Source: Muribaculaceae bacterium
GTDB taxonomy: Bacteria > Bacteroidota > Bacteroidia > Bacteroidales > Muribaculaceae
DNA: 64,000 nt
NCBI GenBank assembly: GCA_016292745.1
Contig: JAEDFO010000003.1
Location: forward strand, 1 to 64,000
Reading direction: 5' to 3'
Part shown: in pieces, positions 8,576-16,931 of the stretch
Layout of the letters: every line of letters starts with the position of its first letter
How positions within the stretch are numbered: position 1 is the stretch's first letter
Program-made: the position numbers and the translations under genes
The notes under the pieces: model-generated
What the model saw: only the letters and a program-made list of their open reading frames with translations
Database searches by the model: none
What the model was told of the DNA's origin: nothing

Positions 8576-8869
8576 TCAATCGGTTAATTGAGCGATGCAC
8601 TTATCGACATCCCGCACTAACTGGGTCAAAATGGCTTTGCTTTGACTTAATTCGGCCGCAGAACTGTTTATTGCCCTGGCCATACGCAGATAATCGTTGT
8701 CGAGCTTCAGCTGTTCAATCTGCTTGGTGAGTTTGTCGACATCGCCTGCCAGCTCTGCTGTCTTACGCTGATATTCTTCTTTTTCAGCCTCCAGACGACG
8801 GTATTTCTCAAGCATTACCACCAGCTTACTCTCTATACGTGAGATTCTGCTTTCCAAATCGTCAGCCAT
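8576..8869 (-). CDS. small coiled-coil protein, ZapB-like
   Basis: The 97-residue product is almost entirely a predicted coiled coil, with heptads rich in Leu, Glu, Lys and Arg from about residue 5 to 70. There is no signal peptide or membrane segment. Position directly upstream of zapA, with a 4-nt gap, suggests a ZapA partner with a ZapB-like role in organising the division site. This rests on context and coiled-coil shape only. ATG 8869 is chosen because the upstream in-frame start at 8887 sits inside the -7 box. Confidence 0.72.
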   Translation of the reverse strand: MADDLESRISRIESKLVVMLEKYRRLEAEKEEYQRKTAELAGDVDKLTKQIEQLKLDNDYLRMARAINSSAAELSQSKAILTQLVRDVDKCIAQLTD

Positions 8870-8886
8870 TCTTCTCCAATTTTTCA

Positions 8887-8894
8887 CAAATGTA
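8887..8894 (-). promoter_or_regulatory. -7 promoter box for zapB-like/zapA
   Basis: The minus strand reads TACATTTG, an exact TAnnTTTG match, 17 nt upstream of the ATG at 8869. The transcript start is predicted near 8883. Confidence 0.5.
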
Positions 8895-9046
8895 ATATAT
8901 TTATTGATATTTTCATATATTTTGTCGATATTTTTTCAATCAAATTAGTTAATAATTCGTTTTTAATAGTGGATCTTCCCATCGAAATTTGAAGATTCAC
9001 AATTATTGATTATTTTAGCAGGCCAAAATTTCAAAATTGACTTAAC

Positions 9047-9529
9047 ATGAACAAACCTACTGAAACCGACATACAATTCATGCAGATTGCATGCGACCTG
9101 GCATTTGAAAACATCGACCACGGAGGCGGCCCGTTTGGTGCCGTAATTGTCAAGGACGGCAACATTGTTTCAACCGGGTGCAACACCGTGACGCTCGACA
9201 ACGACCCTACAGCTCATGCCGAAGTAAACGCCATCCGCAAGGCGTGCGCCCAGACCGGCAACTTCAAGCTCGACGGATGCGTGGTGTATAGCTCATGCGA
9301 GCCTTGTCCTATGTGTCTCTCGGCACTGTACTGGGCGGGTGTGAAGAAAATATACTACGGGAACACCAAGACCGATGCCCGCGACATAAATTTCGACGAC
9401 AAATTCATATACGACGAGCTGGAAATTGAGCCAGAGGAACGCCACATCCCCAGCGTTAGAATAAATCTGCCGGAAGCAATCCTTGCTTTCAAGAAGTGGG
9501 CCGATAAAACCGATAAAATTGAATATTAG
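9047..9529 (+). CDS. guaD: guanine deaminase (cytidine deaminase fold)
   Basis: This 160-residue zinc enzyme converts guanine to xanthine and ammonia in purine salvage or catabolism. The zinc site is complete: His57-Ala-Glu59 in TAHAEV, with Glu the proton shuttle, and PCPMC with Cys87 and Cys90. The GGPFGAVIVKDG loop, the DARDINFDDKFIYDE segment and the C-terminal ERHIPS region match the B. subtilis GuaD type of about 156 residues, not tRNA adenosine deaminase TadA. It stands alone on the plus strand. Its stop overlaps the stop of the convergent radical SAM gene by 4 nt. Confidence 0.9.
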   Translation: MNKPTETDIQFMQIACDLAFENIDHGGGPFGAVIVKDGNIVSTGCNTVTLDNDPTAHAEVNAIRKACAQTGNFKLDGCVVYSSCEPCPMCLSALYWAGVKKIYYGNTKTDARDINFDDKFIYDELEIEPEERHIPSVRINLPEAILAFKKWADKTDKIEY

Positions 9530-10452
9530 CGCACAAGCGAGCCTTGGCGTATGCAATTGTCGCGCAGATAATTGTTAAGCAGATTGGCAAACTGATAGTT
9601 CTTCAATCCCCACCTCGGCGAAACGAGCAAAGAATCGGGCGACTGCGACACAAACCGCTCAATGGCAATGCTTAACGGCAAATGCTTTATAAACTCACCG
9701 CACAATGCCACATACGACTGAGGCGTGAACGAGGGAACCGCCAGTGTGCCTTCAGCCACTTGTTGTGCCATTCTAGTTCCCTTGATTAGCTGTAACTGGT
9801 GAATCTTTAACGTCGACAGCGGAAGCGATGCCATGGCATCGGCTGTTGCCATTATTTGCGATTCTGTTTCGCCAGGCAAGCCGATAATAATATGCGCGCC
9901 ACACATTATGCCGGCCGAAGCGGTCCGCCGCACTGCATCAACTGTGTCGGCCCACGTATGCCCGCGGTTAATCAGCTGCAATGTGGCATCGTGCGAGGTC
10001 TCAACACCATACTCCACAAGCACAAACGTTTCGCGAGCCAACAATTCCAGTTCATCGAGCAACGGCTGCGGCATGCAGTCGGGACGCGTTCCGATGATAA
10101 TCCCAACAACGCCCTCGACAGCAAGCGCATCGCGATACATCTGCATCAACGACGACACTTGCCCGTATGTATTAGTATAAGCCTGAAAATAAGCCAAATA
10201 CTTCATCGATGGATACTTACGCGAGAAGAAGCCACGACCCTCATCAAGTTGCTGCCGAACAGATTTAACCGGTGTGCAATAGCCGGGATTGAATGTCTGG
10301 TTATTGCAATATGTACAGCCTCCATAGCCCTTGGTCCCATCGCGGTTGGGACATGTGAAACCCGCATTGATGGCTATCTTCTGCACCTTAAACGGAAAAA
10401 AGCGGCTCAAGAATTGCGAGAAATCAACATACCCGTAACTTTCGGTAAGCAT
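9526..10452 (-). CDS. radical SAM protein, TIGR01212/YhcC family
   Basis: The 308-residue radical SAM enzyme resembles E. coli YhcC. The 4Fe-4S/SAM motif is in the segment from CPNRDGTKG to CTYCNN, the family's variant of CxxxCxxC. The core then shows a typical glycine-rich strand (HIIIGLPGETE). The substrate is not established. ATG 10452 is chosen because it gives the conserved N-terminus (ESYGYVDFSQFL) and lies 4 nt after the aroC stop. The same frame continues upstream into aroC, without family similarity. It is third in ybaK-aroC-yhcC. Confidence 0.9.
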   Translation of the reverse strand: MLTESYGYVDFSQFLSRFFPFKVQKIAINAGFTCPNRDGTKGYGGCTYCNNQTFNPGYCTPVKSVRQQLDEGRGFFSRKYPSMKYLAYFQAYTNTYGQVSSLMQMYRDALAVEGVVGIIIGTRPDCMPQPLLDELELLARETFVLVEYGVETSHDATLQLINRGHTWADTVDAVRRTASAGIMCGAHIIIGLPGETESQIMATADAMASLPLSTLKIHQLQLIKGTRMAQQVAEGTLAVPSFTPQSYVALCGEFIKHLPLSIAIERFVSQSPDSLLVSPRWGLKNYQFANLLNNYLRDNCIRQGSLVR

Positions 10453-10456
10453 GATG

Positions 10457-11530
10457 CTAAAGATGGGTGGTTTTGTTAAAAAGGTAATTGTCAAGAATGA
10501 CCATTGCTGCCATAGCCTCGACGATTGGCACCGCACGAGGCAAGACGCATGGGTCGTGACGGCCTTTGGCCCGAAGGACGGTGCTGTTGCCATTAGTGTC
10601 GACTGTATCGACGTCGCGCAGCAAGGTTGCCACAGGCTTGAAGGCAACCCGGAAATATATGTCGTTGCCATTGCTTATACCGCCCTGTATGCCACCTGAA
10701 TGATTGGTTGTGGTGGTTATGCGGCCATTCTCGGAAACAAAAGTATCAATCATCTCACTGCCTCGCATACCTGCCGATGCAAATCCTTCGCCATAGTCGA
10801 AACCCTTTACAGCATTGATGCCGAGCATGGCATCGCCCAGCCGCGCATGCAGTTTCCCGAAAACCGGCTCGCCGAGACCTGAAGGAACGCCTTTTATCAC
10901 TCCGGTTACAACACCACCAATGGTGTCGCCCTGCGACTTCACCTCCGAAATCAGATCTATCATGCGTTGCGCCACTTCGGCATCGGGGCAACGGACTATA
11001 TTGTTGTCGATTGAGTCAAGATTCAGTTCAGTATATGGTTTGTCGAGCACAATATCGCCCACTTGCGATGTGTAGGCATACACCGTTATGCCAAGCTTCT
11101 CCAAAGCCTGCTTAGCAAATGCACCTGCCACCACTCGAGAAATGGTTTCGCGAGCCGACGAGCGTCCACCTCCTCGATAATCGCGGATGCCGTACTTGGT
11201 CTGATAGGTGTAGTCGGCGTGCGACGGGCGGAATGTGTCCTTGATGTTTGCATAATCGCTACTGTGCTGATTGGTATTTTCCACCATGAAACCGATGGGC
11301 ATACCGGTAGTGACCCCGTCGAGCAAGCCTGAAAGCACATTAATGCGGTCAGGCTCATTGCGTGGTGTCACTATCGACGACTGTCCTGGACGACGTCGTG
11401 ACAGTTCGCGTTGAACCTTTTCGATATCTATCTCGATGCCAGCCGGCATGCCTTCAATCACTCCACCAACTGCTGCACCATGCGACTCGCCGAAAGTGGT
11501 AACCCTATATATTACACCAAATCCATTCAT
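10457..11530 (-). CDS. aroC: chorismate synthase
   Basis: The 357-residue FMN-dependent enzyme carries out the last step of the shikimate pathway, converting 5-enolpyruvylshikimate-3-phosphate to chorismate. The signatures are GESHG near residue 13, RRRPGQSSIVTPR, the Arg/Gly-rich DYRGGGRSSARETISRVVAGA and, near the C-terminus, the conserved region ending at RGRHDPCVLPRAVPI. The length is typical. It lies 15 nt after ybaK and 4 nt before the radical SAM gene, so they form an operon. Confidence 0.97.
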   Translation of the reverse strand: MNGFGVIYRVTTFGESHGAAVGGVIEGMPAGIEIDIEKVQRELSRRRPGQSSIVTPRNEPDRINVLSGLLDGVTTGMPIGFMVENTNQHSSDYANIKDTFRPSHADYTYQTKYGIRDYRGGGRSSARETISRVVAGAFAKQALEKLGITVYAYTSQVGDIVLDKPYTELNLDSIDNNIVRCPDAEVAQRMIDLISEVKSQGDTIGGVVTGVIKGVPSGLGEPVFGKLHARLGDAMLGINAVKGFDYGEGFASAGMRGSEMIDTFVSENGRITTTTNHSGGIQGGISNGNDIYFRVAFKPVATLLRDVDTVDTNGNSTVLRAKGRHDPCVLPRAVPIVEAMAAMVILDNYLFNKTTHL

Positions 11531-11545
11531 TATATATTCATCTGT

Positions 11546-12031
11546 TTATTTATCAATTGTCAAATCGGCCAACGATGCCCTTACATATCCAACCAGAGCC
11601 TGCGGATTGATGCGAAGCTGCAACCCTCTGACGCCGGCACTCACATATATATAATCGTGGAGGTTGCATGATGAATCAAAAAAAGTCGGGAACGTCTTCT
11701 TCATACCAATGGGACAGCAACCGCCACGGATATACCCAGTAACAGGGAGCAGTTCCTTCAAGGGTATCATCTCGGCCTTCTTGTTGCCCGACACCTTAGC
11801 TGCCTTTTTCAGGTCAACCTCGTCATCGCCGGGCACTACACACACAAAATAACCGTTGCGGTCGCCATGTAGCACCAAAGTCTTGAACACCTGTCGGATG
11901 TTCTCGCCAAGTTGGTCGGCTATATGCTGTGCGCCCAAATCTGATTCGTCAACCTCATACGGGATCAGTGAATACTCAATTTTTGCCTTATCGAGCAGAC
12001 GGGCTACGTTTGTCTTGCTAATGTTTGCCAT
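11546..12031 (-). CDS. ybaK: Cys-tRNA(Pro)/Cys-tRNA(Cys) deacylase, YbaK/EbsC family
   Basis: This 161-residue trans-editing protein hydrolyses cysteine (or similar) misattached to tRNA-Pro. The YbaK/ProRS INS-like fold is recognisable from VFKTLVLHGDR, the VPGDDEVDLKKAAKVSG segment with the conserved Lys, and GGCCPIGMKK. The ATG at 12031 is chosen because it gives the usual N-terminus (MANISKTNVARLL) and is 28 nt after a perfect -7 box. It is first in the operon with aroC and the radical SAM gene. Confidence 0.93.
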   Translation of the reverse strand: MANISKTNVARLLDKAKIEYSLIPYEVDESDLGAQHIADQLGENIRQVFKTLVLHGDRNGYFVCVVPGDDEVDLKKAAKVSGNKKAEMIPLKELLPVTGYIRGGCCPIGMKKTFPTFFDSSCNLHDYIYVSAGVRGLQLRINPQALVGYVRASLADLTIDK

Positions 12032-12059
12032 ATTGTCATTATATATGATAATAATTGAA

Positions 12060-12092
12060 CAAAGGTATAAATTTGCCGGCAAAAAATGCCAA
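12060..12092 (-). promoter_or_regulatory. promoter for ybaK-aroC operon
   Basis: Minus strand TACCTTTG (12060-12067) matches TAnnTTTG. A weaker TTGG (12089-12092) sits 21 nt upstream as a possible -33 element. The expected start is near 12056, about 25 nt before the ATG. Confidence 0.6.
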
Positions 12093-12100
12093 CCGACAAT

Positions 12101-12130
12101 AAAAAACCGGTCACTTTCAAGCAACCGGTT
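12101..12130 (-). terminator. intrinsic terminator of ndk-M23 operon
   Basis: On the minus strand a 7-bp stem AACCGGT/ACCGGTT with an 11-nt loop is followed by six Ts. It lies 28 nt past the stop of the M23/LysM gene and just upstream of the ybaK promoter. Confidence 0.85.
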
Positions 12131-12158
12131 ATTGATTTCTTATAATAAGGAATGAAAT

Positions 12159-13112
12159 CTATCGTACTCTAAGGGTTTTGCCGATTTTCAGCTTCGTTGT
12201 GGTTTTGATGCCATTAAGACGGCACAGTTTCTTAACACTTACACCATGACGGCTTGCAATCTTGCCAAGTGTGTCGCCTTTGCGAACACGGTATGTAGCC
12301 TTTGATCCACCGGTCTTGTACTTGTTGCTCTTAAGAGTTGAAGCATAGCGTGCACGCTGAGCCTTCGGCGAATAGTCACGACCCACTTCGTATGTTTTCT
12401 TGTCGAAAGTATACTGGTCGGTGTGAGTAGTCTGGTTGTCAAAATCAAAAATAGCCGAAGGATTGATAGCATAGCCCATGAATCGGGTTTCGAAGTGGAG
12501 GTGCGAGCCTGTGCTGTGTCCGGTATTGCCACCAAGGGCGATAGGCTGACCTGCCTTAACAAATTCGTCTTGCTTTACGAGGAAGCGCGAGAGGTGGCCG
12601 TAAACGGTCTCAAGGCCGTTATCGTGACGGACAACCACATAATAGCCATAGCCACGGCGTTCATATTTTGTGATACGCACCTTGCCATCAAATGCCGAGC
12701 GGATAGTATCTCCAATCTGCACTTTCAGGTCGATACCTTTGTGCATACGGCGGAACCGTGGACGATATCCATAAGGCGATGTTACATAGCCGTGATGAGG
12801 CATGCAAAAATTGGTTACATCGATAACCTTGCGGTCAGGAACCTCAACATTGCGATATGAGTTGACAAGTCCACTGTCCCATCCTATCGAATAGATGTCC
12901 TCTTCGGGCTCTTCTTCCTCGAGGAAGTGGTTATCGATATAGTCGGTAGTTTCCTGTAGGTTAATCTGCGATTCAAAATTCGACTGCATTGCGAGCAGGT
13001 CGTCGTGAACGCTGCTATGAGTAACCGACTGCATATTCTGTGCCATTGCTGTATGGCACCCAGCAGTCAACAAACCAGCGGCTAATATTGATACAAAATA
13101 CTTAAAATTCAT
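12159..13112 (-). CDS. M23 family metallopeptidase with C-terminal LysM
   Basis: The 317-residue exported peptidoglycan endopeptidase has an N-terminal signal that reads either as a lipobox (LLTAGC, Cys 19) or as a signal peptidase I site (AMAQ). The M23 domain at about 105-225 keeps the zinc ligands in HKGIDLK and HLHFE, plus the GNTGHSTGSH loop. A single LysM (TYRVRKGDTLGKIASRHGVS...) ends the protein and binds glycan. With all ligands present it should be an active hydrolase, not an EnvC-like degenerate activator. It follows ndk by 27 nt. Confidence 0.92.
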   Translation of the reverse strand: MNFKYFVSILAAGLLTAGCHTAMAQNMQSVTHSSVHDDLLAMQSNFESQINLQETTDYIDNHFLEEEEPEEDIYSIGWDSGLVNSYRNVEVPDRKVIDVTNFCMPHHGYVTSPYGYRPRFRRMHKGIDLKVQIGDTIRSAFDGKVRITKYERRGYGYYVVVRHDNGLETVYGHLSRFLVKQDEFVKAGQPIALGGNTGHSTGSHLHFETRFMGYAINPSAIFDFDNQTTHTDQYTFDKKTYEVGRDYSPKAQRARYASTLKSNKYKTGGSKATYRVRKGDTLGKIASRHGVSVKKLCRLNGIKTTTKLKIGKTLRVR

Positions 13113-13139
13113 CAGACGTACACTTTTTTTGAGTTAGGC

Positions 13140-13595
13140 TTATGCCTCGTCGGGCGAATACAAAAACTTCTTTGTCGGATAGTCAAACAATTCACCATCA
13201 GCAAAGAATCGCTTCAGCTCAATCTCGGCATTCTCAACCGAATCAGATGCGTGAATTATGTTCTCCTGACCGCTCATCCCAAAATCGCCACGAATGGTTC
13301 CGGGCAGAGCTTTACGTGAATTGGTGGCATCGGTCATTTGACGAACCACTGTCACAGCCTCAACACCTTCAATGCCAATCACAATAACAGGAAGTGCCAT
13401 CATCGAATTAAGCAACGAAGGGAAGAAAGGACGGTCAACCAAATGAGCATAATGCTCACGAAGAATATCCTCATGGAGCTGCATCATTTTGATACCTATA
13501 ATCTTCAAGCCTTTTTTCTCAAATCTCGAAATTATTTCTCCGGCATGCTCGCGGGCTATTGCCGACGGTTTTAGTATCACCAATGTCCTTTCCAT
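13140..13595 (-). CDS. ndk: nucleoside diphosphate kinase
   Basis: The 151-residue enzyme transfers the gamma-phosphate of ATP to nucleoside diphosphates through a phospho-His. The active-site signature NIIHASDS is present, as are the N-terminal ERTLVILKPSA strand and the RPFFPSL loop. The length fits. The start at 13595 lies about 29 nt below a perfect -7 box. It is co-oriented with the M23 peptidase and probably co-transcribed with it. Confidence 0.96.
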   Translation of the reverse strand: MERTLVILKPSAIAREHAGEIISRFEKKGLKIIGIKMMQLHEDILREHYAHLVDRPFFPSLLNSMMALPVIVIGIEGVEAVTVVRQMTDATNSRKALPGTIRGDFGMSGQENIIHASDSVENAEIELKRFFADGELFDYPTKKFLYSPDEA

Positions 13596-13630
13596 GTTAA
13601 GATATTTTTTGGTTTTTCGTTTTCGACTTT

Positions 13631-13638
13631 CAAATATA
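13631..13638 (-). promoter_or_regulatory. -7 promoter box for ndk
   Basis: Minus strand TATATTTG, an exact TAnnTTTG, lies 36 nt upstream of the ndk ATG. Confidence 0.5.
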
Positions 13639-13744
13639 GCGAAAAATATTCCTTTTTCGCATATACAGAAGGTATAAAAAATTTAAACTCTTGTAATTAA
13701 TATCTCAGTTTTAATACAAAGAAGTGATATTCAGAAAGTTACAA

Positions 13745-13766
13745 AAATATGTTATATAACATATTT
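13745..13766. repeat. 22-bp perfect palindrome between recG and ndk
   Basis: The palindrome has half-site AAATATGTTAT and its exact complement. On the minus strand it lies 50 nt after recG and is followed by TTT, so it could act as a weak AT-rich terminator of recG. Alternatively it could be a dimeric operator. The first 12 bases recur exactly at 16739-16750, upstream of ispD, without the second half. Confidence 0.55.
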
Positions 13767-13815
13767 CCGAACTTTGTTAAGGACGGAGTTTTTAATCTGT
13801 TAATATTTGAAAAAA

Positions 13816-15906
13816 TCAACTTATGAGGCTCCAATTGATTGTCCGCGAGAAAAGGCTGTTAAGCCCATCGGCAAGGAGCCGGTTCTTGGGTTTTGACAAA
13901 TCTGGGTCGTCATCAATCACAGCTGTGGCCACATCGCGGGCAAGCTGAACCATCTGCCCATCACGGGCAAGATTGGCAATCTTCAAGTCGAAGGCAATGC
14001 CACTCTGCTGAGTGCCTTCCATATCGCCTGGGCCACGGAATTTCATGTCGGCCTCAGCAATGACGAATCCGTCGCTGGTTTCGGTCATCAGTTCGAGACG
14101 CTTGCGGGTGTCAGCGCTTATTTTGGGATTCGACATAAGTATACAGTAAGCTTGGTCGGCACCACGCCCAACACGTCCACGCAATTGGTGAAGCTGCGAC
14201 AGGCCAAACCTTTCGGAATTCTCAATCACCATCACCGACGCATTGGGCACATTAACCCCCACTTCGATGACAGTCGTGGCAACCATAATATCAGCCTGAT
14301 GGGTTACAAACAACTGCATCTGATAGTCCTTTTCAGATGGCTTCATCTCGCCATGTACAAAGCATACCTTACGGTCAGGAAATGTTTCGCACACCTGCTG
14401 ATAACCCTCTTCGAGATTGCGCAAATCGAGCTTCTCACTCTCGTGAATCAGCGGATACACTATATAAACCTGACGTCCCTGCTGAAGCTGCTGGCCAATG
14501 AACCGGTTCACGCTGTTGCGATGGTTATCGTAGCGAAGGAGGGTTTGCACCGGCTTACGTCCCGGCGGAAACTCGTCGATAACCGAAACGTCGAGGTCTC
14601 CGTATATTGTCATTGCAAGAGTTCGCGGTATAGGCGTGGCTGTCATTACAAGCACATGCGGAGGAACCGCATTCTTCTTCCACAACTTGGCACGTTGAGC
14701 CACTCCGAAGCGGTGCTGCTCATCGATTACAACCAGGCCAAGATTGCGGAACAGCACATTGTCCTCAATAACAGCATGGGTGCCGATAAGAATATTGAGC
14801 GAGCCATCCTGCAAAGAGGCATGGATTCGTTCGCGCTCCTTTTTTCGAGTTGAGCCTGTAAGCAGAGCCACCGTCACCCCAATCTTCTCGGCCATGGCAT
14901 TGATTGTTGCAAAATGCTGGGTGGCAAGAATCTCAGTAGGAGCCATAATGCACCCCTGATACCCATTGCCAACCGCTATGAGTATGGTAAGGAAAGCCAC
15001 CAAGGTCTTCCCGCTTCCCACATCACCTTGCAGCAAACGGTTCATCTGTCGTCCGGTGCGCATACTGTTGCGAATTTCCTTTATTACGCGTTTCTGGGCT
15101 CCGGTAAGCGGAAACGGCATATGATTATTATAGAAATTCATGAATGGCTCACCCACTACATTGAAAGTGAAACCTTGTAATGAGCTGTTGCGCTGTTTGG
15201 TGTAGCGGAGTATATTGAGCTGAAGAAAAAACAATTCGTCGAACTTCAGACGTTCCTGCGCCTTGTTCAGCGCCTGTACCGATTCTGGGCGATGAATATT
15301 TCGCAGCGCGGCATCGAGCGGCATCAGATGATTTGCGCGGATTATTTCGTCGGGCAAAGTCTCATCTATTAACTTCACCGAACTGAGCAGATTCTCGACA
15401 AGCTGGCGGATGTTACGCGAGGTGAACGAACGGTTACGGAGCGTTTCGGTTATGTAATACACACCTTGAAGGCCTTTAATTTCAGTCTCAGGCTTATATA
15501 CGTCAATTTCGGGATGTGTGAGGTTATAGCGACCGTTAAACATGGTCGGTTTCCCGAAAAGTATATACTCAACGCCGGTGTGGTAGTTCTCTTGTATGTA
15601 TTTCACGCGATTAAACCACACCACCTCAATAGTTCCTGAACCATCGTTAAATAGCGCGTGCAGACGTCGGCGAGCGCCTTCGCCATGAGCAGTGAAGCCA
15701 AGGAAACGGCCCTTCAGCTGGATATACGGCATATCGCCCTGCAGATTCGCTATCTTGTATATCGAGCTACGGTCGATATACCTGAACGGGAAATAGTACA
15801 GCAAATCGCGGAACGAATGGATATCCAGTTGTTTGGCCAGCATTTCGGCACGCTTTGGCCCTACTCCTGAAAGGAATTTTATGTCGATACGACTTAAATC
15901 GCTCAT
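13816..15906 (-). CDS. recG: ATP-dependent DNA helicase RecG
   Basis: The 696-residue branch-migrating helicase remodels stalled replication forks and Holliday junctions. An N-terminal helix-hairpin-helix/wedge OB region occupies about residues 1-230. The SF2 core follows, with Walker A GDVGSGKT, the DEQHRFG box, MTATPIPRT and the C-terminal QLRGRVGRG motif. The start overlaps the ispD stop as ATGA. The length is typical of RecG (about 690-700). Confidence 0.97.
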   Translation of the reverse strand: MSDLSRIDIKFLSGVGPKRAEMLAKQLDIHSFRDLLYYFPFRYIDRSSIYKIANLQGDMPYIQLKGRFLGFTAHGEGARRRLHALFNDGSGTIEVVWFNRVKYIQENYHTGVEYILFGKPTMFNGRYNLTHPEIDVYKPETEIKGLQGVYYITETLRNRSFTSRNIRQLVENLLSSVKLIDETLPDEIIRANHLMPLDAALRNIHRPESVQALNKAQERLKFDELFFLQLNILRYTKQRNSSLQGFTFNVVGEPFMNFYNNHMPFPLTGAQKRVIKEIRNSMRTGRQMNRLLQGDVGSGKTLVAFLTILIAVGNGYQGCIMAPTEILATQHFATINAMAEKIGVTVALLTGSTRKKERERIHASLQDGSLNILIGTHAVIEDNVLFRNLGLVVIDEQHRFGVAQRAKLWKKNAVPPHVLVMTATPIPRTLAMTIYGDLDVSVIDEFPPGRKPVQTLLRYDNHRNSVNRFIGQQLQQGRQVYIVYPLIHESEKLDLRNLEEGYQQVCETFPDRKVCFVHGEMKPSEKDYQMQLFVTHQADIMVATTVIEVGVNVPNASVMVIENSERFGLSQLHQLRGRVGRGADQAYCILMSNPKISADTRKRLELMTETSDGFVIAEADMKFRGPGDMEGTQQSGIAFDLKIANLARDGQMVQLARDVATAVIDDDPDLSKPKNRLLADGLNSLFSRTINWSLIS

Positions 15907-16580
15907 TGATTATCAATATAATATTGTGCTATAAGCAAGTCGATGGGATGAGTTATCTTTATATTGCTGATTTCACCTGAGTACAGAGACACCTTGGCAC
16001 CACTTGCCTCGACCACAGAGGCATCATCAGTGAAATGCTCAGAGAACGGCTGCGAGTATGCCTGGCGGAGAAGCGAAAGGCTGAAGGTTTGGGGGGTTTG
16101 CACCGCCCGCAGTTCGCTGCGTGTGAGCGAAATGCTATCACCATCAGTTAAAACCTTGCGTACACTGTCAACTACCGGAATCACCGGCACGGCAGCGCCA
16201 TGGCTCTCAGCCTCGTCAAATGAGCGTCGAATCATGTCGGCACTCACCAATGGCCGTACTCCATCGTGCACGGCAACAAGTCCATCGGCATCCGACGGTA
16301 TCAAGCTAAGCCCGTTGAGCACCGAATGGAAACGTGTTGCGCCCGCATAGGCTATTGCCTCCGGCGATACAAATGAATGACGTCGACACAGATTGTTCCA
16401 CCGCTCAACCTCTTGTTCGGCCAACACAAGCACAATAGAGATATCGTCGACGGCACTACGAAATGCATCGATAGTGTGCATAAGCACTGGCCTACCACAC
16501 AAATCAATGAATTGCTTGGGCAACGCCGTATTCATACGACTTCCCTTTCCTCCTGCCACTATTATTGCATATCTTTTCAT
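15903..16580 (-). CDS. ispD: 2-C-methyl-D-erythritol 4-phosphate cytidylyltransferase
   Basis: The 225-residue enzyme makes CDP-methylerythritol in the non-mevalonate isoprenoid pathway. The nucleotide-binding loop VAGGKGSRMNTALPKQF is at residues 8-24. The family motifs VAVHDGVRPLVS and RAVQTPQTFS follow. Its -7 box ends only 4-5 nt before the ATG, so the mRNA may be leaderless. It overlaps recG by 4 nt. Confidence 0.95.
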   Translation of the reverse strand: MKRYAIIVAGGKGSRMNTALPKQFIDLCGRPVLMHTIDAFRSAVDDISIVLVLAEQEVERWNNLCRRHSFVSPEAIAYAGATRFHSVLNGLSLIPSDADGLVAVHDGVRPLVSADMIRRSFDEAESHGAAVPVIPVVDSVRKVLTDGDSISLTRSELRAVQTPQTFSLSLLRQAYSQPFSEHFTDDASVVEASGAKVSLYSGEISNIKITHPIDLLIAQYYIDNQ

Positions 16581-16584
16581 AGCA

Positions 16585-16592
16585 CAAAATTA
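16585..16592 (-). promoter_or_regulatory. -7 promoter box for ispD-recG
   Basis: Minus strand TAATTTTG (TAnnTTTG) ends 5 nt from the ispD ATG at 16580. The predicted transcript start falls on or next to the start codon. Confidence 0.5.
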
Positions 16593-16608
16593 CGAAACGC
16601 ACAACAAT

Positions 16609-16639
16609 AAAAAAAGGGGCAATTACCAAAATTGTCCCT
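16609..16639 (-). terminator. intrinsic terminator upstream of ispD
   Basis: On the minus strand a 10-bp stem (AGGGACAATT with AATTGCCCCT, one G-T pair) and 5-nt loop are followed by seven Ts. The nearest upstream gene, lpxH, ends about 290 nt away. Confidence 0.85.
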
Positions 16640-16931
16640 TCCTATGGTCTTCAAATAGGTATAACTTTTAAGGTAAAAAAGATTGTTTTAGGTTTATGCC
16701 GCAAATTTCGGCCCTTTTTATTTGTCCTCCAAATAAAAAAATATGTTATAAAATATGTTTTTAGAAAAACGAAAACCAAATTAATTACTGAGAAATATTA
16801 TATACCTATTTTTCAGCTATTTAGATATTTGTATATAAATATATAAAATTGTTAAATTTGGTTATAAAACAAATTTTCGTTAGAAAATCGTCACCAAAGT
16901 GCAATATAGATTTAGAGTCAATGCTCTACGC

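Larger units (their letters stand above)
16581..16931. other. 351-nt AT-rich gap between lpxH and ispD
   Basis: This gap holds the ispD -7 box (16585-16592), a strong minus-strand terminator (16609-16639), a short GCCG/CGGC hairpin near 16699-16713, and the half palindrome at 16739-16750. About 290 nt separate the lpxH stop from the terminator. I see no convincing ORF there. It may be a long lpxH 3' UTR or an unrecognised small RNA. Confidence 0.5.
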
